A DNA stretch of 64,000 bases from Acanthopleura granulata (taxonomy: Eukaryota > Mollusca > Polyplacophora > Chitonida > Chitonidae), in NCBI GenBank assembly GCA_016165875.1, contig JABBOT010000014.1:8913489-8977488 (forward strand), written 5' to 3'. Shown one piece after another: positions 47,546 to 58,680 of this stretch (its first letter is position 1; each line of letters starts with the position of its first letter). The notes beneath the pieces are model-generated. The model worked only from the letters and a program-made list of their open reading frames with translations, searched no databases and was not told the origin of the DNA. The position numbers were made by a program, and so were the translations under genes.

Positions 47546-48689
47546 GATATATACCTAATTCTGAGTTCTACCATCAAAGAGCACTTTCCACCCTTAGTAT
47601 AGCAGATAGGTGAGATATATGGGAGAATTGTGCCTTTGGTGAACGAAGCACGACATTTGGCACTCTGGTAGATTATGATATGGGGAGCCTTTTGGACATA
47701 GGGCCATGTCAGATTTTTCCTGTAACAATAATGGCACCAATTTCCGAAGATGGCTACTAAGAGTACGTATAGACGTTTTGCATATGGTTTGCATGCCACT
47801 GTGTTCATGGCTTGAGTACACGCAAATTACAGAATTAAGGGGAACTAAGACATCAAGGCCACAATGTTCATATGAGTTTGCCCGTCATTTTGAAAAATGT
47901 TCGCCAGTTTCAGAAATGTCCGTCATGTTTAAAATGTTTACCATTGCGCTCACATATTGCCATAATTGTGCTAGGAGTTCTTCCTTAATGGCCCCCCTTG
48001 ATAACTGCCGGTGAAATTTCATTAATTAGTGAATATAACAAAAACTACAGTGTTGCTTTTATTGTAGCAATTAAGATGTTGGAATTGAAGAATTCAAGGC
48101 AAATGTTTTCTTCGATTTCAATTGACCAGGTGGCTTGCTTGAATGGGAAATTCGACGGCTCAGCGGTTTTCACCATCTACAAAGCATATTCAGACGCACA
48201 GAGGACATTTGTTCCATGAACGCAGCAGCGATCTTGTTGTACTGGACGGTAAAACAATGCAGATGCCAACACTGTGCGTCGGAATCTACATATGTTTTAG
48301 TCGTAGCTGAGATCCAGCTTCTTGACAAGTTGGAGCAAAGTGCGGCTTTACCTGTCCATGCCCTCACTTTTTTGTGTGTTGAGGGAAAGGGGCAAGAGAA
48401 CCGCATGTGAAGCCTCGAACACATGAAGATGTCACCACAGCATTCTGTGTCTCTTCGAGAGCAACTGATAGGAACACTGGAACAGTTCGTGGTTTTTGCT
48501 GAACTGTACCAACAGGGTGGCCTCATACATCAAACGAGAACTGATCATCAGGCTGGTCACTAGAGGACCCAGATGAAGAATTTGCTTGGGGTTTTCCACC
48601 GACTGAAAAAGTGATAATTTATAAGGACTTGTGTGATGGGAATGACAACAAAAATACAATATGATATCATTCATACGACGACAGTATTA
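47546..48689. other. Spacer, possible old repeat
   Basis: A minus-strand frame of 118 codons (48526-48170; Cys/Ser-rich) and plus-strand frames overlap here without motifs. Parts around 47620-47720 have the feel of an old interspersed repeat, but I found no second copy in the window. Confidence 0.3.
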
Positions 48690-48838
48690 CATGATGAGAA
48701 GAAACTGGGTAAAACCCACACCCTCCGCAGGTTGCTGGCAGACGTTTCACTGGAAAGGAAGCCGTCTTCAGATGGATTTGAAATCACATTGACCGCTTCC
48801 ATGTGTTAGCACCCTGATCACTTGGCCACAGAACCATT
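48690..48838 (-). mobile_element. SINE family A internal and head fragment
   Basis: Complement of the body and head: AAACTGGGTAAAACCCACAC, CCGCAGGTTGCTGGCAGACG, AGGAAGCCGTC, then a decayed head ending TGGCCACAGAACC. The conserved tail is missing, so it is a 3'-deleted copy. Confidence 0.78.
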
Positions 48839-49829
48839 TTGAGCTAAACTACTCCTTACTTCCATAAAACACAAGTAAAACAGGATTCTCATCCTCCATT
48901 AGATTTGGTTTAGTTGTTTAATGTAGTATTGCAGTCGATGGCAGCCATCTTGGATCTTGAGAGTTGCTCGCAATGAACTCTTATATGGTAATGAGCAAGT
49001 ATTTGACAGGCTTGCACGTGTATAGTTGTATAAACTCCTTCTGTAAGTTTAGTAGTTCTCGTAAATCCATAGCAAAGGAGATGTTCTGCCGCAAACAGGC
49101 CATACAACGGGGCAAATTCAGGACGGCCCTACGTCTGAACATGTAAGTTAAGGGCTATTCCAAATGTGTGCCAAGTTTCATGCTTCTATCATCAAAGGCG
49201 CAATTTACTTACATATATGCTGTGCTGTCTCTGTTTAAACAATGTTGTGGTTGTAATAGGTAAAAATTGCGTTCTGCGTTCAGTCAGATTATTGTTTTTT
49301 TTTTTCCATATTTATACTGCTCAACAGACAGGACAAGTAGTCATTTTACGGAAGTATGTAATAGCCTAATACAGCCGTCTAATTTTATACATCACAAATT
49401 TTACCAGTTTTTTTCCATCCGTCCAAATTCTAATCAGGTCACCTTTCCATCCGTCCAATTCCTGTTGCATACAACTTTTCCAGATCTCCCTATAACATAG
49501 CTGCTATAGCACGTGATATGTGATATAACAGAATCGAGTTTTACGTCAGCGGTATGCCATTATTGCTAAAGCGAAAATGTAGATCGATGATAAGTGGTCA
49601 AATAATTCCACTGATTTGTACCGAGAGTGTACGAGGTCATGGGATTACGTCATGTCTGTATAATAGATCAGAAAGACACGTTTCTGGGCGTACACAGTCA
49701 GAGTAATGACCTCATGAATAACTTAGAGCTCATGTCAGGCTATTGCTTCTATGCCGTAAAACCCAGCTGAGCAAACCGCCTCTCCTGTCCGTTTGCTCAG
49801 CACTTTCATGCTCAACTCGGCTAAAAACG

Positions 49830-49925
49830 TCTTCAATTTCAATGTCATTTCTGAAAATGACATATGTCACGTGAGACGTGTGCCGTCACATGACGAAAAC
49901 GATGGCCTTTGATTGGTCACACTGT
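49830..49925. promoter_or_regulatory. E-box pair with CCAAT box
   Basis: An inverted repeat TGTCATTT-CTGA-AAATGACA (49843-49862) is followed by CACGTG within GTCACGTGAG (49868-49873), CACATG within GTCACATGAC (49887-49892, 19 bp on), and an inverted CCAAT box ATTGG (49912-49916). The two E-boxes match the style bound by MiT/TFE-type bHLH-ZIP factors. No transcript is evident. Confidence 0.35.
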
Positions 49926-50739
49926 CCCCTTACGGAAAAGGGAATGGCTCGTTTCAGCACACGCACTGAGGATATTGTCACTCGAGACAAAAAATATCAA
50001 ACAGGAGAGATATTTTTCTGAAGACCTCAAGAGATGAAAAACTAAAAAAAATGCAACAAATTCTGGTTGAAGGCGGTGAACGTTGACAAAAGGCAAACAT
50101 GGACATTTCATTATTTATTTATGTTTCATTATTTTCTGTGGACGGATCTTTTACATATGTATATGTCTATATATTTCACATTTATATAGTGATTCGCACA
50201 TTAGGACTTAAAATAATATAAAAATTTGACTACATTTTATTTAATAAAAATAAATCTAACACAAAAAGTTAAGGTCGTTTTGGAAGAACTGTTTTCCTTG
50301 CCACAGACGATTAATTTACGCTTTGATCTCTTTTACTGTAATTTTGCACTCATCTACATGTACTTATATTTGCCTAAAGCATTTCATTGGCCAAATACGG
50401 GTTATGGTTTCCACAAGAAATTGAGAAACTGTAAGATAATGGTTGGCGTCGCAAATCTGTCCAGGCGTAAGATTACATGTTGGCGCTAAATTGCTGAAAT
50501 CGGGTTTTTGTCATAAAATGTGTCTCTCTAACGGCTTTAAGGTTTCCAATCATCCAGCTGTACTATTAACACCCGCGTGCAGCCCTCAGACTTTGTAACC
50601 AACGGTTACTTCATACAGGCCGGATCTCTGGTTAAGAGGTTTTCCATCCTGCAGGGAAAAAGTAATAAGCCACAGTCCTTGAAATAAAAACCTGGCAATG
50701 GCATAAATTATGAGTTACACCACGGCGAAATAAACATTT

Positions 50740-51070
50740 CCGACTCCAAATCGAGTGATTATTTTTCAATTTCCCCGATCTGATCTCAGTTAAATCTTTC
50801 CCGCCGCAGACGGGCCTGGCTTACTTTCCCGGCTCTGTCACAAGTTGACCAATCTGACGTCAAGCTCGTGACGGGTCCGACTATGGACGCCGAAGCGCGT
50901 TGCAGTCGCCTCTAAATGGTTATTACTCAGGGATATATTTCAAATTAAGCTGCCGAGGCAATATCGGGATATTTTCTCACAGCCCATAGAGTCTCTGGTC
51001 GATTCCAGTGACATTAGTTTCCGATCCTTCACCCAGATTTCCTCGGTTATGATCTCACGCCAAGAGGGAC
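50740..51070. promoter_or_regulatory. Promoter-like island: E2F, CCAAT and CRE words
   Basis: Contains TTTCCCGCC (E2F-type, 50797-50805), CCAAT (50849-50853) and, two bases later, the palindrome TGACGTCA (50855-50862). G+C is above the local level. CCAAT and CRE this close is typical of NF-Y/CREB-type promoters. No coding exon was recognised downstream on either strand. Confidence 0.3.
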
Positions 51071-52618
51071 TTATTGCGGGAGGAAAGGGGCTAACTCCAG
51101 CGACCAGTCATCAGCAAGGACACTCGTCCGACTGACATTCACGTCCAAGTATCCCCCTTCCAGCCAAACTACGGTTTGAAACCTTTGCTTTGCTCTACAT
51201 CATTAAAATACAAAACCCGGCCAATGAGCGACTAACAAGCGTGTCATTTTATTATCAGCTATGCTACATTCTGGTGTTCAGCGCCAAAACATTAACTGTT
51301 ATCATACTCTGACCAGCATTACTTTTCCTTTTAAAGTAACTATGACCCCGATTGCCGTCATATATTAAGCGGAACATTTTTCAGTACATGTAGTGTCAAA
51401 CACTGCAGACACTAATTAATCAATCAGTTCTTTTAAATATCGTATATTAACATTATTGCATACAGCTGAAGATTTCTTCTCTTGCAAAAGGCACCAACAG
51501 AGATATCCAAATTTACACATTTCGTATCATAAGAAAATTGGGTCGTCGCGAAGAAAGTAATAATACATATTAAATTGGCCACCTCGCTTCACCACACTTC
51601 ACCCTGACGATAGACATTGTTTCAACAGTTTTATGTTTCAGACAGGCCAGACACCACACGTATGCTTATCACATCTGGATGCTGTGGCCATGTGGGGACC
51701 AACTTTACATGAAAGATAAATTGAGGTGACATTGCTGGCCAATTTCTCCGAAAGGACAGTTTTCCATAGATTTTTTTAAAGCGTCTTTTAAACAGCTGAC
51801 GTTTGCACAACCTTTTACACATTTCCCTTGAATGAATCTGCAAAGATGCTCTGCACATATGACTCTTTAGAGACTCTGAGAGATGTCTTGGTACATGTTT
51901 TCTGTACACCTAAAAGCTTTAATGGAGCATTTGCCGTAGAACTGAATTAAAGAGTGATTTGTGTGTGCCCTAAACGAATTGGTCAAGCCAGGCTATCCGG
52001 AATGACATTGTCTCAACGTAAACACTTCCAGGTAATTAAAGCCTTTGTATCCGATACTTCATGTAGAAAGTCATAACAAGCGGAATGGTGGGATACATAG
52101 GGGACTGCTTTCGGCAGTAATGATAAGTTAGTGGAGCTCGGCTTTCTGTACTTAACATCAGGAGGTCCAGTCTCGTCTCTGGTGAGCTGGCATTTGTCAG
52201 TCGGCGGAAACACATCTGACCACGCGCCGGTCGATACATCAAAGGTGCTGTAGATATAATTGCCAAGAAGGTTTGGGCGGTTCACAATCGATAAAGTTTG
52301 GAAAGTTGCCTATGAATTATGTGATTTCGGGCAATGTAACGGGCTAATTCTGAGTGCTTTAAACAGTTTGGACGTGTCGGGAATATGGGTGATGGGAACG
52401 GCTGTCAGAGCAGAGTGTGATCCGATCACGGCAGCGATTCTTCTACAGCCAAACCTGCCACCGGCGCAGCCGCGGATTCCCGACTCAAACCCAACACGTT
52501 TACACAGAGTTTGCTTGTTAATCCAGTCCTAACTCAATCTCACCGATTTAACCAGTGAAGGTTACATATTCCACAGAGTCAAGTAAATCTTTAACCGAAG
52601 AATCCAAACCGCTGGTTA

Positions 52619-53092
52619 ATGGCCACTGACTTTCCTCGCCCATTTAATACCACAAGTCGAGCTAATAGTGCTGGAAGCCGTCCAAAGCCTGAGAGAAAAA
52701 GCGGCCGAATATCCCGATGTGGTATTATCGCACGATTCAGGCAAATCCCCACCATCCCGGCCGTGTTGTGCCGCACGCTGTCAGCCATTTCCAGCCCTCA
52801 TCCCATCTTCAGCTGTGTAACCGTACACCTCCCATCCACTCCATTATTTAACAAAATTCTTGTTTATTCAATCCCAATGCAAATGTCAAAACGGCAATTG
52901 TATTGGAAGTCCAAAATCGGAATTAGTTTGGAGCGTTTTTTCGAACGCCTAGAAGGGAGCATATCCTTATTTATGATGAGTGCAAATCTGATTACTTCGA
53001 AACAAAGGGTAAAAAATATGGACATTAGCATTTCCAAGGTGCCGATTGCCTTTGATCAGTCCGACGATATTCCATTTAATCAATTATCCTAA
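52619..53092 (+). CDS. 157-codon ORF, unidentified
   Basis: An ATG frame (with G at +4) of 157 codons ending in TAA. The product would be basic and Ser/Arg/Lys-rich, with an N-terminal RPKPERKSGR stretch, no clear membrane span, and no recognised domain. A minus-strand frame overlaps its first third. There is no promoter or splice support and no second copy in the window. Hypothetical. Confidence 0.15.
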   Translation: MATDFPRPFNTTSRANSAGSRPKPERKSGRISRCGIIARFRQIPTIPAVLCRTLSAISSPHPIFSCVTVHLPSTPLFNKILVYSIPMQMSKRQLYWKSKIGISLERFFERLEGSISLFMMSANLITSKQRVKNMDISISKVPIAFDQSDDIPFNQLS

Positions 53093-53819
53093 ATTTGGCC
53101 TGGACAAATCTGCCTGATAATTCCTTTGGGAAAACACTTGGAAATGGCCTCTTTGCTTTCACAATTCGTCAACAATAAACATCAGTGAAGCAGCGAAGAT
53201 GGTAAATTTATCTTCCCATTCTGAACACATGCCTCCATTGCTACAACTCTCTTGCTAACTGGCTACTTTCTGTACCTAATTGTGAAAGGCTAATATATAT
53301 ATTAATTACCTAAAATGATCTTTTCTTTTCGCTGCCACATGAAGTCCAAGAAAGTAGGACATCCAATATGCCCTTTTTAACATGGTGTAACAGGGGAATT
53401 TAAGTGTGTGGAAGTGTTCGCTGTGAAGGATATATGATTTATTCGCCTGCCTAGTTGCTTTTCCGTACAGGTCAGTGTTATTTGTGGATTAAAGATGGTT
53501 AGATCCCGTATATCTTCCAGTATGTCAGAACTAATCTCATGACTCATAGTCTGATACAGTCGCACGTTATAAAGTTTAGAAAATTCCCAGCCACAACTGG
53601 CTTTTCCCCTTAGCTTCGATCAACGGTCAGCCAATCTGCCCCAGAAGCGGTTGTTAACAAAATAAGATGAAGAAATGGCCATAGACGCACAAATAACATA
53701 CACGATTTGCGGAAATTAGATTCTCTTCGAGTCTGTTCTTTACATTACGCTTTTCTCTACAACAGTAAAATCCCAATAAAATCAGCCAGCAATGAGACTG
53801 TTTGCTCGTGGAGGACATA

Positions 53820-53925
53820 GCCGAGCAACGAGGCGGTGTAAACGGCCGTGGACGTAGCGCTTCAACGCTGTGATTGGTCGGGCTGACGTCATTGCAGGGA
53901 ACGACAACGGTTGGGGGGGGGGAGA
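53820..53925 (-). promoter_or_regulatory. CRE plus CCAAT promoter-like element
   Basis: On the minus strand TGACGTCA (53891-53884) is followed after six bases by GACCAATCA (53879-53871). A G11 tract lies just upstream at about 53909-53919. This arrangement is promoter-like for transcription to the left. The following minus frame (ATG at 53817, about 54 codons) has no recognised domain. Confidence 0.33.
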
Positions 53926-54892
53926 GCATAACGGACATAATTCTGGTTACAAATGTAACCTAATGACGGCAAAATACGTAACACAGTCCGCTCACGTCTA
54001 AGCCCTGATTGTTTAAGATGATTGGATGAAAACGTCGATTATTCCAAACTGCAAAAACTGTGCAACCCCTCCAAACTGTCCTCACATTTTTGAGGTAATA
54101 GATGTTCGGTTTGATGTGTGTGCACTTGGAATTCTCGAACACCGACCCAAGGTGACTCAACATGACTGTTTAAAGAGTAATGTAAGTTAAACTGACGAGT
54201 TGTCATCCATTTTTGTGTCACTGGCTAAATGTAGAAACTCAGAACAAAATCCCAAAAACCCATCAGAGATACCAAAATTTATCAGTTCTCGAATCATAGA
54301 CAAGTTTGCATATAAAGGACAATGGTATCTCTGAAGCAGTCATTGATGCCTTACCGACAGCAATGATGCTGAAAAGAGGCAATAAATCTTCGGCGGGAGA
54401 GGACGTAAGACTAATCAGTGTTAAAATTCTTTATGTTAACAGTTTATGAGTAAGTCAAAAATAAGAATGTGAGTTGCATTTTGATTGCAACTGTTCGTAT
54501 ATCATGCATGGCCCTTAGCCCCAACATGTTTGTGGAATGCATGTAATCTAAAACTACGTACGTCTCTTAGTCACTCACTGAAACCGCCATGTATCTTCAC
54601 AATGCTTCCCTTACAAGTTACTAATGTTGATATCTCTTTGTAACTTTTGAAATCTTTCGTTACATGAGATCTTGCGGCATATTCGCAGAAATCACTTAAC
54701 TTAAGTCACTAACTTAAACTTCTTCATGTATCATGAAGATCTCCGTGAAATGTTCCAAAATGTTCCCCTGAGCAACGGATTTTCAGTGGAGCGATGGAGT
54801 ACCGGTTACATGTACTCTTGTACTAAGGCCGTTTCATTGAGCGGAAGCGACGCTCATTTCGCAACTGAGCGGCCATTAATCATTGACGTTGT

Positions 54893-55023
54893 TTAAATAA
54901 TGAGGCCCTTCAGCAATTAGGTACGTAAACAATGAGATCCGCAAGTAGTGAGGTGCTTAAAAAATGAGACTCTTATGCTTTGAAGTGATACAACATTGAG
55001 GCTCTTAAACGATGAAGTCTCAT
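54893..55023 (+). repeat. 16-17-bp degenerate minisatellite
   Basis: Eight units with consensus TAAACAATGAGGCTCT, each 15-17 bp, with anchors (ATGAG-like) near 54899, 54916, 54931, 54948, 54964, 54981, 54995 and 55012. The first and last units are the best preserved. Confidence 0.75.
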
Positions 55024-55029
55024 GATCAA

Positions 55030-56803
55030 ATGTATCAGGGTCGGCGAGTCAAATAAATCAGGATGTTTATCAGGCAAGGGACAAAGGTCGTTGCTTTTCT
55101 CAGTCACAAGTCTGGTTCTCTTTTGTTTCCCAAAATATCACTGGCTTAATAAAAAACAAAAAAAGAAAAAAAAACACTTATCAAACATATGTCAGACTTT
55201 CCAATAAATTTTACCACCTTGACCGTAACCCACGTCTGATGTTTACAAAATAACCATGTCATTTTCTAAAATGTGTTGTATAATAAATGTCTCACGTATG
55301 TAATCTGAACATCTCACATTGCCACTGTGACAGCAGGGGCTCTGGTCAGATTCGCGTACAGGAGAATATCGTTCCTTCCTTACAGCGTTTCAATGTCATC
55401 AATGAGTATTCACCCGTGGTACGATCTGTATGGCGACTGTGTTCAGGGCGGCTTACGCTCGACTCACAGCCATCGATTTACAATGCCTGAATATGTATGA
55501 CGACTTCAGCTGATACTGTCCTTAGCTCGTTTCCCGCTCTGGGTATGTGTGCAATCTGCGTACAAAAGCTTTACTAGTTGGAGAAACTCTTTATAAAGAA
55601 TGACGTAGCCACGGGAAGTGGTATATTAGGATGCACAGCGTAAGAGCTTTGGGACTATTTGTGTTATTTTCTCTGCAGATGAACAAAAAAAAATATCACA
55701 GGTGATTAACTGATTGAAACTGGACCAACGGAACTGTTTAGGACACTTCTGAAAAACGACAAAAAAGGCAAGCTTCACATATGGAAGTCCAGGTTGCTGT
55801 GCCTCAGTACTCGAGGTACATTAGAAAATCACCAAAACAGGGCGCAAATCAAGTGCTACGAGTTAATGTCTTCCTTCGCTATAAAGAACATCGATGTTGT
55901 TTTGCTGTGTTCCGTTCTCTTGTACTTGAAACCTCTCCTAAGCTTACGCCCGATGCTATTCACACGCAGAATTTCATAGTTCGCTTTCATGGTTGAGTGC
56001 CTACTGAATTGCCACAAAGTTCTGAGTTCTTGTGGGCCAGTCTTGTGAAGGCGGGATGCTGGTTGTAAGGCGCAGACCAGAGTGACAGAGCGTCATAAAT
56101 CAGTCGACAGACAGCCCTGTGTCGGAGGGATGCGGTCAGGCTGGAGATTTATATCACAGCTAACAGGCCCTGGCAAATAACCATGCCGATATTTCAATTT
56201 GAGGCAATTAGATCACTGTTTTTCTGCTGTCGCCATAAGATGCTCAGATGAACAACTGGGTAACTGCGCAAGTCCAGTAATTATGTCTAATATGGCGGTG
56301 AGATGAAAAAAGAAACGTACAATTACATAGTTATAAAATTATTGGCCTGAAAAAATCTTGAAATAAAAAACAGAGTGTAATATCTTCTTTCTGCAAACTA
56401 AAGAATGACAATTGACACTACTATTGCAATCCTTGCACTGAAACATACACAATCTGGGATTTCTTTGGCATGTTTATCTGTGAAAATAATTTAGCCTACG
56501 CTCATAATGACAGAGGAATACTTATAATATATTAACATTTTAGGAAAATTGATGAAGAACATTCAGGGCTATTTAACTTTATGAGGTTTTCCATTTAGAA
56601 GATGTCACACACTTTTAGTTACGAGCATAGCACGACATACACGAGAGCTTAAGACATGACTCAGCTTTACCTTTATTATCAATATAAAAAAAACACATTT
56701 CAAGAAGACAAGTATGGCTTTTCCATTTGAGTCAGACAGCCTGGCTTTTCTGCTTACAAGAAGACATGGTTTGGTTTCAGATTTAATCCTAAACATCTAT
56801 TTG
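55030..56803. other. Spacer without recognised gene
   Basis: Short overlapping frames only. A YY1-like AATATGGCGGT lies near 56290. No SINE or tandem repeat identified. Confidence 0.5.
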
Positions 56804-57040
56804 TACCTAGAGGTCGAAACCGACATTCGTATAATAGCCGTCAACCAACAGGGTGCCCCGGGTCAATAATCGTCCAAGGCGACAAATAATACAAACCACC
56901 ATAGGACCGAGAAAGTGTATAAAATAAAAAAAATTAAGACGCATTCATGTAAAGAGAAGCAATCATCAGTTTTCAGTGATGACGGAAATACGCCATGAAT
57001 ATTTTAGGCTGTATCAGTATCCAAATCTTGTGCCATTCTA
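56804..57040 (-). repeat. Unclassified dispersed repeat, copy 2
   Basis: The partner of 30749-31008, with roughly a dozen bases deleted in the middle. On the minus strand its end reads VDGYYTNVGFD, then one residue and TAG, matching copy 1 in register. Upstream it has an in-frame stop that copy 1 lacks. Confidence 0.72.
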
Positions 57041-57829
57041 GTCAGACAAATTTGTATTTTCAGTTTTGACCAGTTCTGTTTTACAGTGTCCGGTTATCAT
57101 GAAAAGAGGACTGTTTTACATATATGAGCAGGGCAGATTTGGTGAAATATGTGAAAATGTTTACTCGAACGTCGCTGGTGTCACGCCAGTCGTAAACATC
57201 TGAGAATTATAGATGTGACATTCTGGGGTCTGTTAAACAGTACTATCGGCTTTACCCTTTTGATATGCGGTTTAGTCTTGATATAAGGATTACAATGTCG
57301 GCAAGTAAAGTGTCAAATACAAACTACATGTATCACCATTACCGATGTTTACACAGTGTAACAAAAAGCTGGGTGAACCATTGTGAGGGCTGTGTCACGT
57401 ATTGTATGTCGTGGGTATAATGTATATAGCTGGCAACAGATACCCGAGGCAAGGTGAAGATACCTTCATTCAGACGAGGACTTCAAAGGATATTCAGGTG
57501 ACAGTGGCTTTCATCTTGGCGATAAATTAACACTGCTCTAGATCAATGTTCATTTTTGTTTCGCACGAGAACCGTTCGAGTTGGCGCTGTTGTTATAAGG
57601 ATTTATTGGTTTTAGGGTGTCGGACCTTCAGTCAGGCTAGTCGTATTCAGTATGTCACCACTAACACCCAACCACGCCCCCACCTCCACTCACAAGAGAG
57701 CACAAACTAAAATCCCGACGTTAGACCAACGTCCCTCCACAAATTTAGATACTCGTGTCCTGTAGACCCCATCCCGGCCGACCTCTCAAAGACTGTCCGT
57801 CAATTTCGGCTTAACCGGGACAAGATCAA

Positions 57830-58000
57830 TAAATGGAGTGGCTGTCTGGTCAGCGACGCTCTGCCAATCACACGTGTTCCGTGCCTTTGATCTCTGCTCC
57901 CAATCGTCAGGTACAAACAGCTGCACTAATGGCCTTAGCCTTATACCACTCCGGACTTTGATTAGATTGCCGTCCAGTTGTTAGATCATGCGTGTTGTAC
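57830..58000. promoter_or_regulatory. Motif-dense island
   Basis: CCAATCACACGTGT combines a CCAAT box and a CACGTG E-box (about 57866-57879). CTTTGATCT (TCF/LEF-type), CAAACAGCTG (bHLH) and TTGATTAGATT (homeodomain) follow within 120 bp. Individually such words are common; their density is the only evidence. Confidence 0.25.
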
Positions 58001-58249
58001 AACACTGGTTACAAATATCGCGTGTCTCATAATTCCCCTTTATTCGTCAAACGAACGACAACTGCATTCATCAGAATAGCTGGTAGGGCACAATACATCG
58101 TCTTTCCAGTGTCATTTCCTACACGATACAGTGAATTCAGCGCAATATAATCTCGCGTGACGTGTTTTTAGTGCCACTTTAAACATACTGAACGATTTCT
58201 TGGTGTCAAAGATGTATCAGCCAATAGAGTACACAAAGCTTTCAACAAG

Positions 58250-58680
58250 CCTTCGGTGACGTCAAAACTGTGTCTAATATGAAAGAGTACGGCATAGGGT
58301 GGTCAAATGTTAACGGTGAAATCCGACATTTTTTCAATTTACCTCAGTTACGGTAGCATTGTAATTATTCAACTCCCTCCCTCCGTTCCCCTCCCCGAAA
58401 GTTTCGACCAGTGACGACAGGCATCAACTGCGTACGACCAGTTAATTCCCGCCTTAAGTGCTCGCGCATAATGAGCATTTATAATGCTGTCAAATTAACC
58501 GAAATCTGCTATAGAACACCCCGCCCAAATCCCAGCATAGGAAGTACTAAGATGGCGGACGTTAAGGTCAAATCCCGAATCGGTTTTCAGCCGGCATCTC
58601 TCATTTACGAACCGTCTATTCTCAAGGCAACAGCTCTGTTCTGGGATACATTCTCAAGGATTTTTTCACCTATACCATGA
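58250..58680 (+). promoter_or_regulatory. Promoter-like segment with CRE and YY1-type word
   Basis: TGACGTCA (58257-58264), a C-rich G-quadruplex pattern on the minus strand (58375-58396), and AAGATGGCGGAC (58549-58560), a good match to the YY1 initiator-region element. The ATG in that word has a favourable context (A at -3, G at +4) and opens a 42-codon frame to 58680, but no domain or donor site is evident. Confidence 0.28.
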
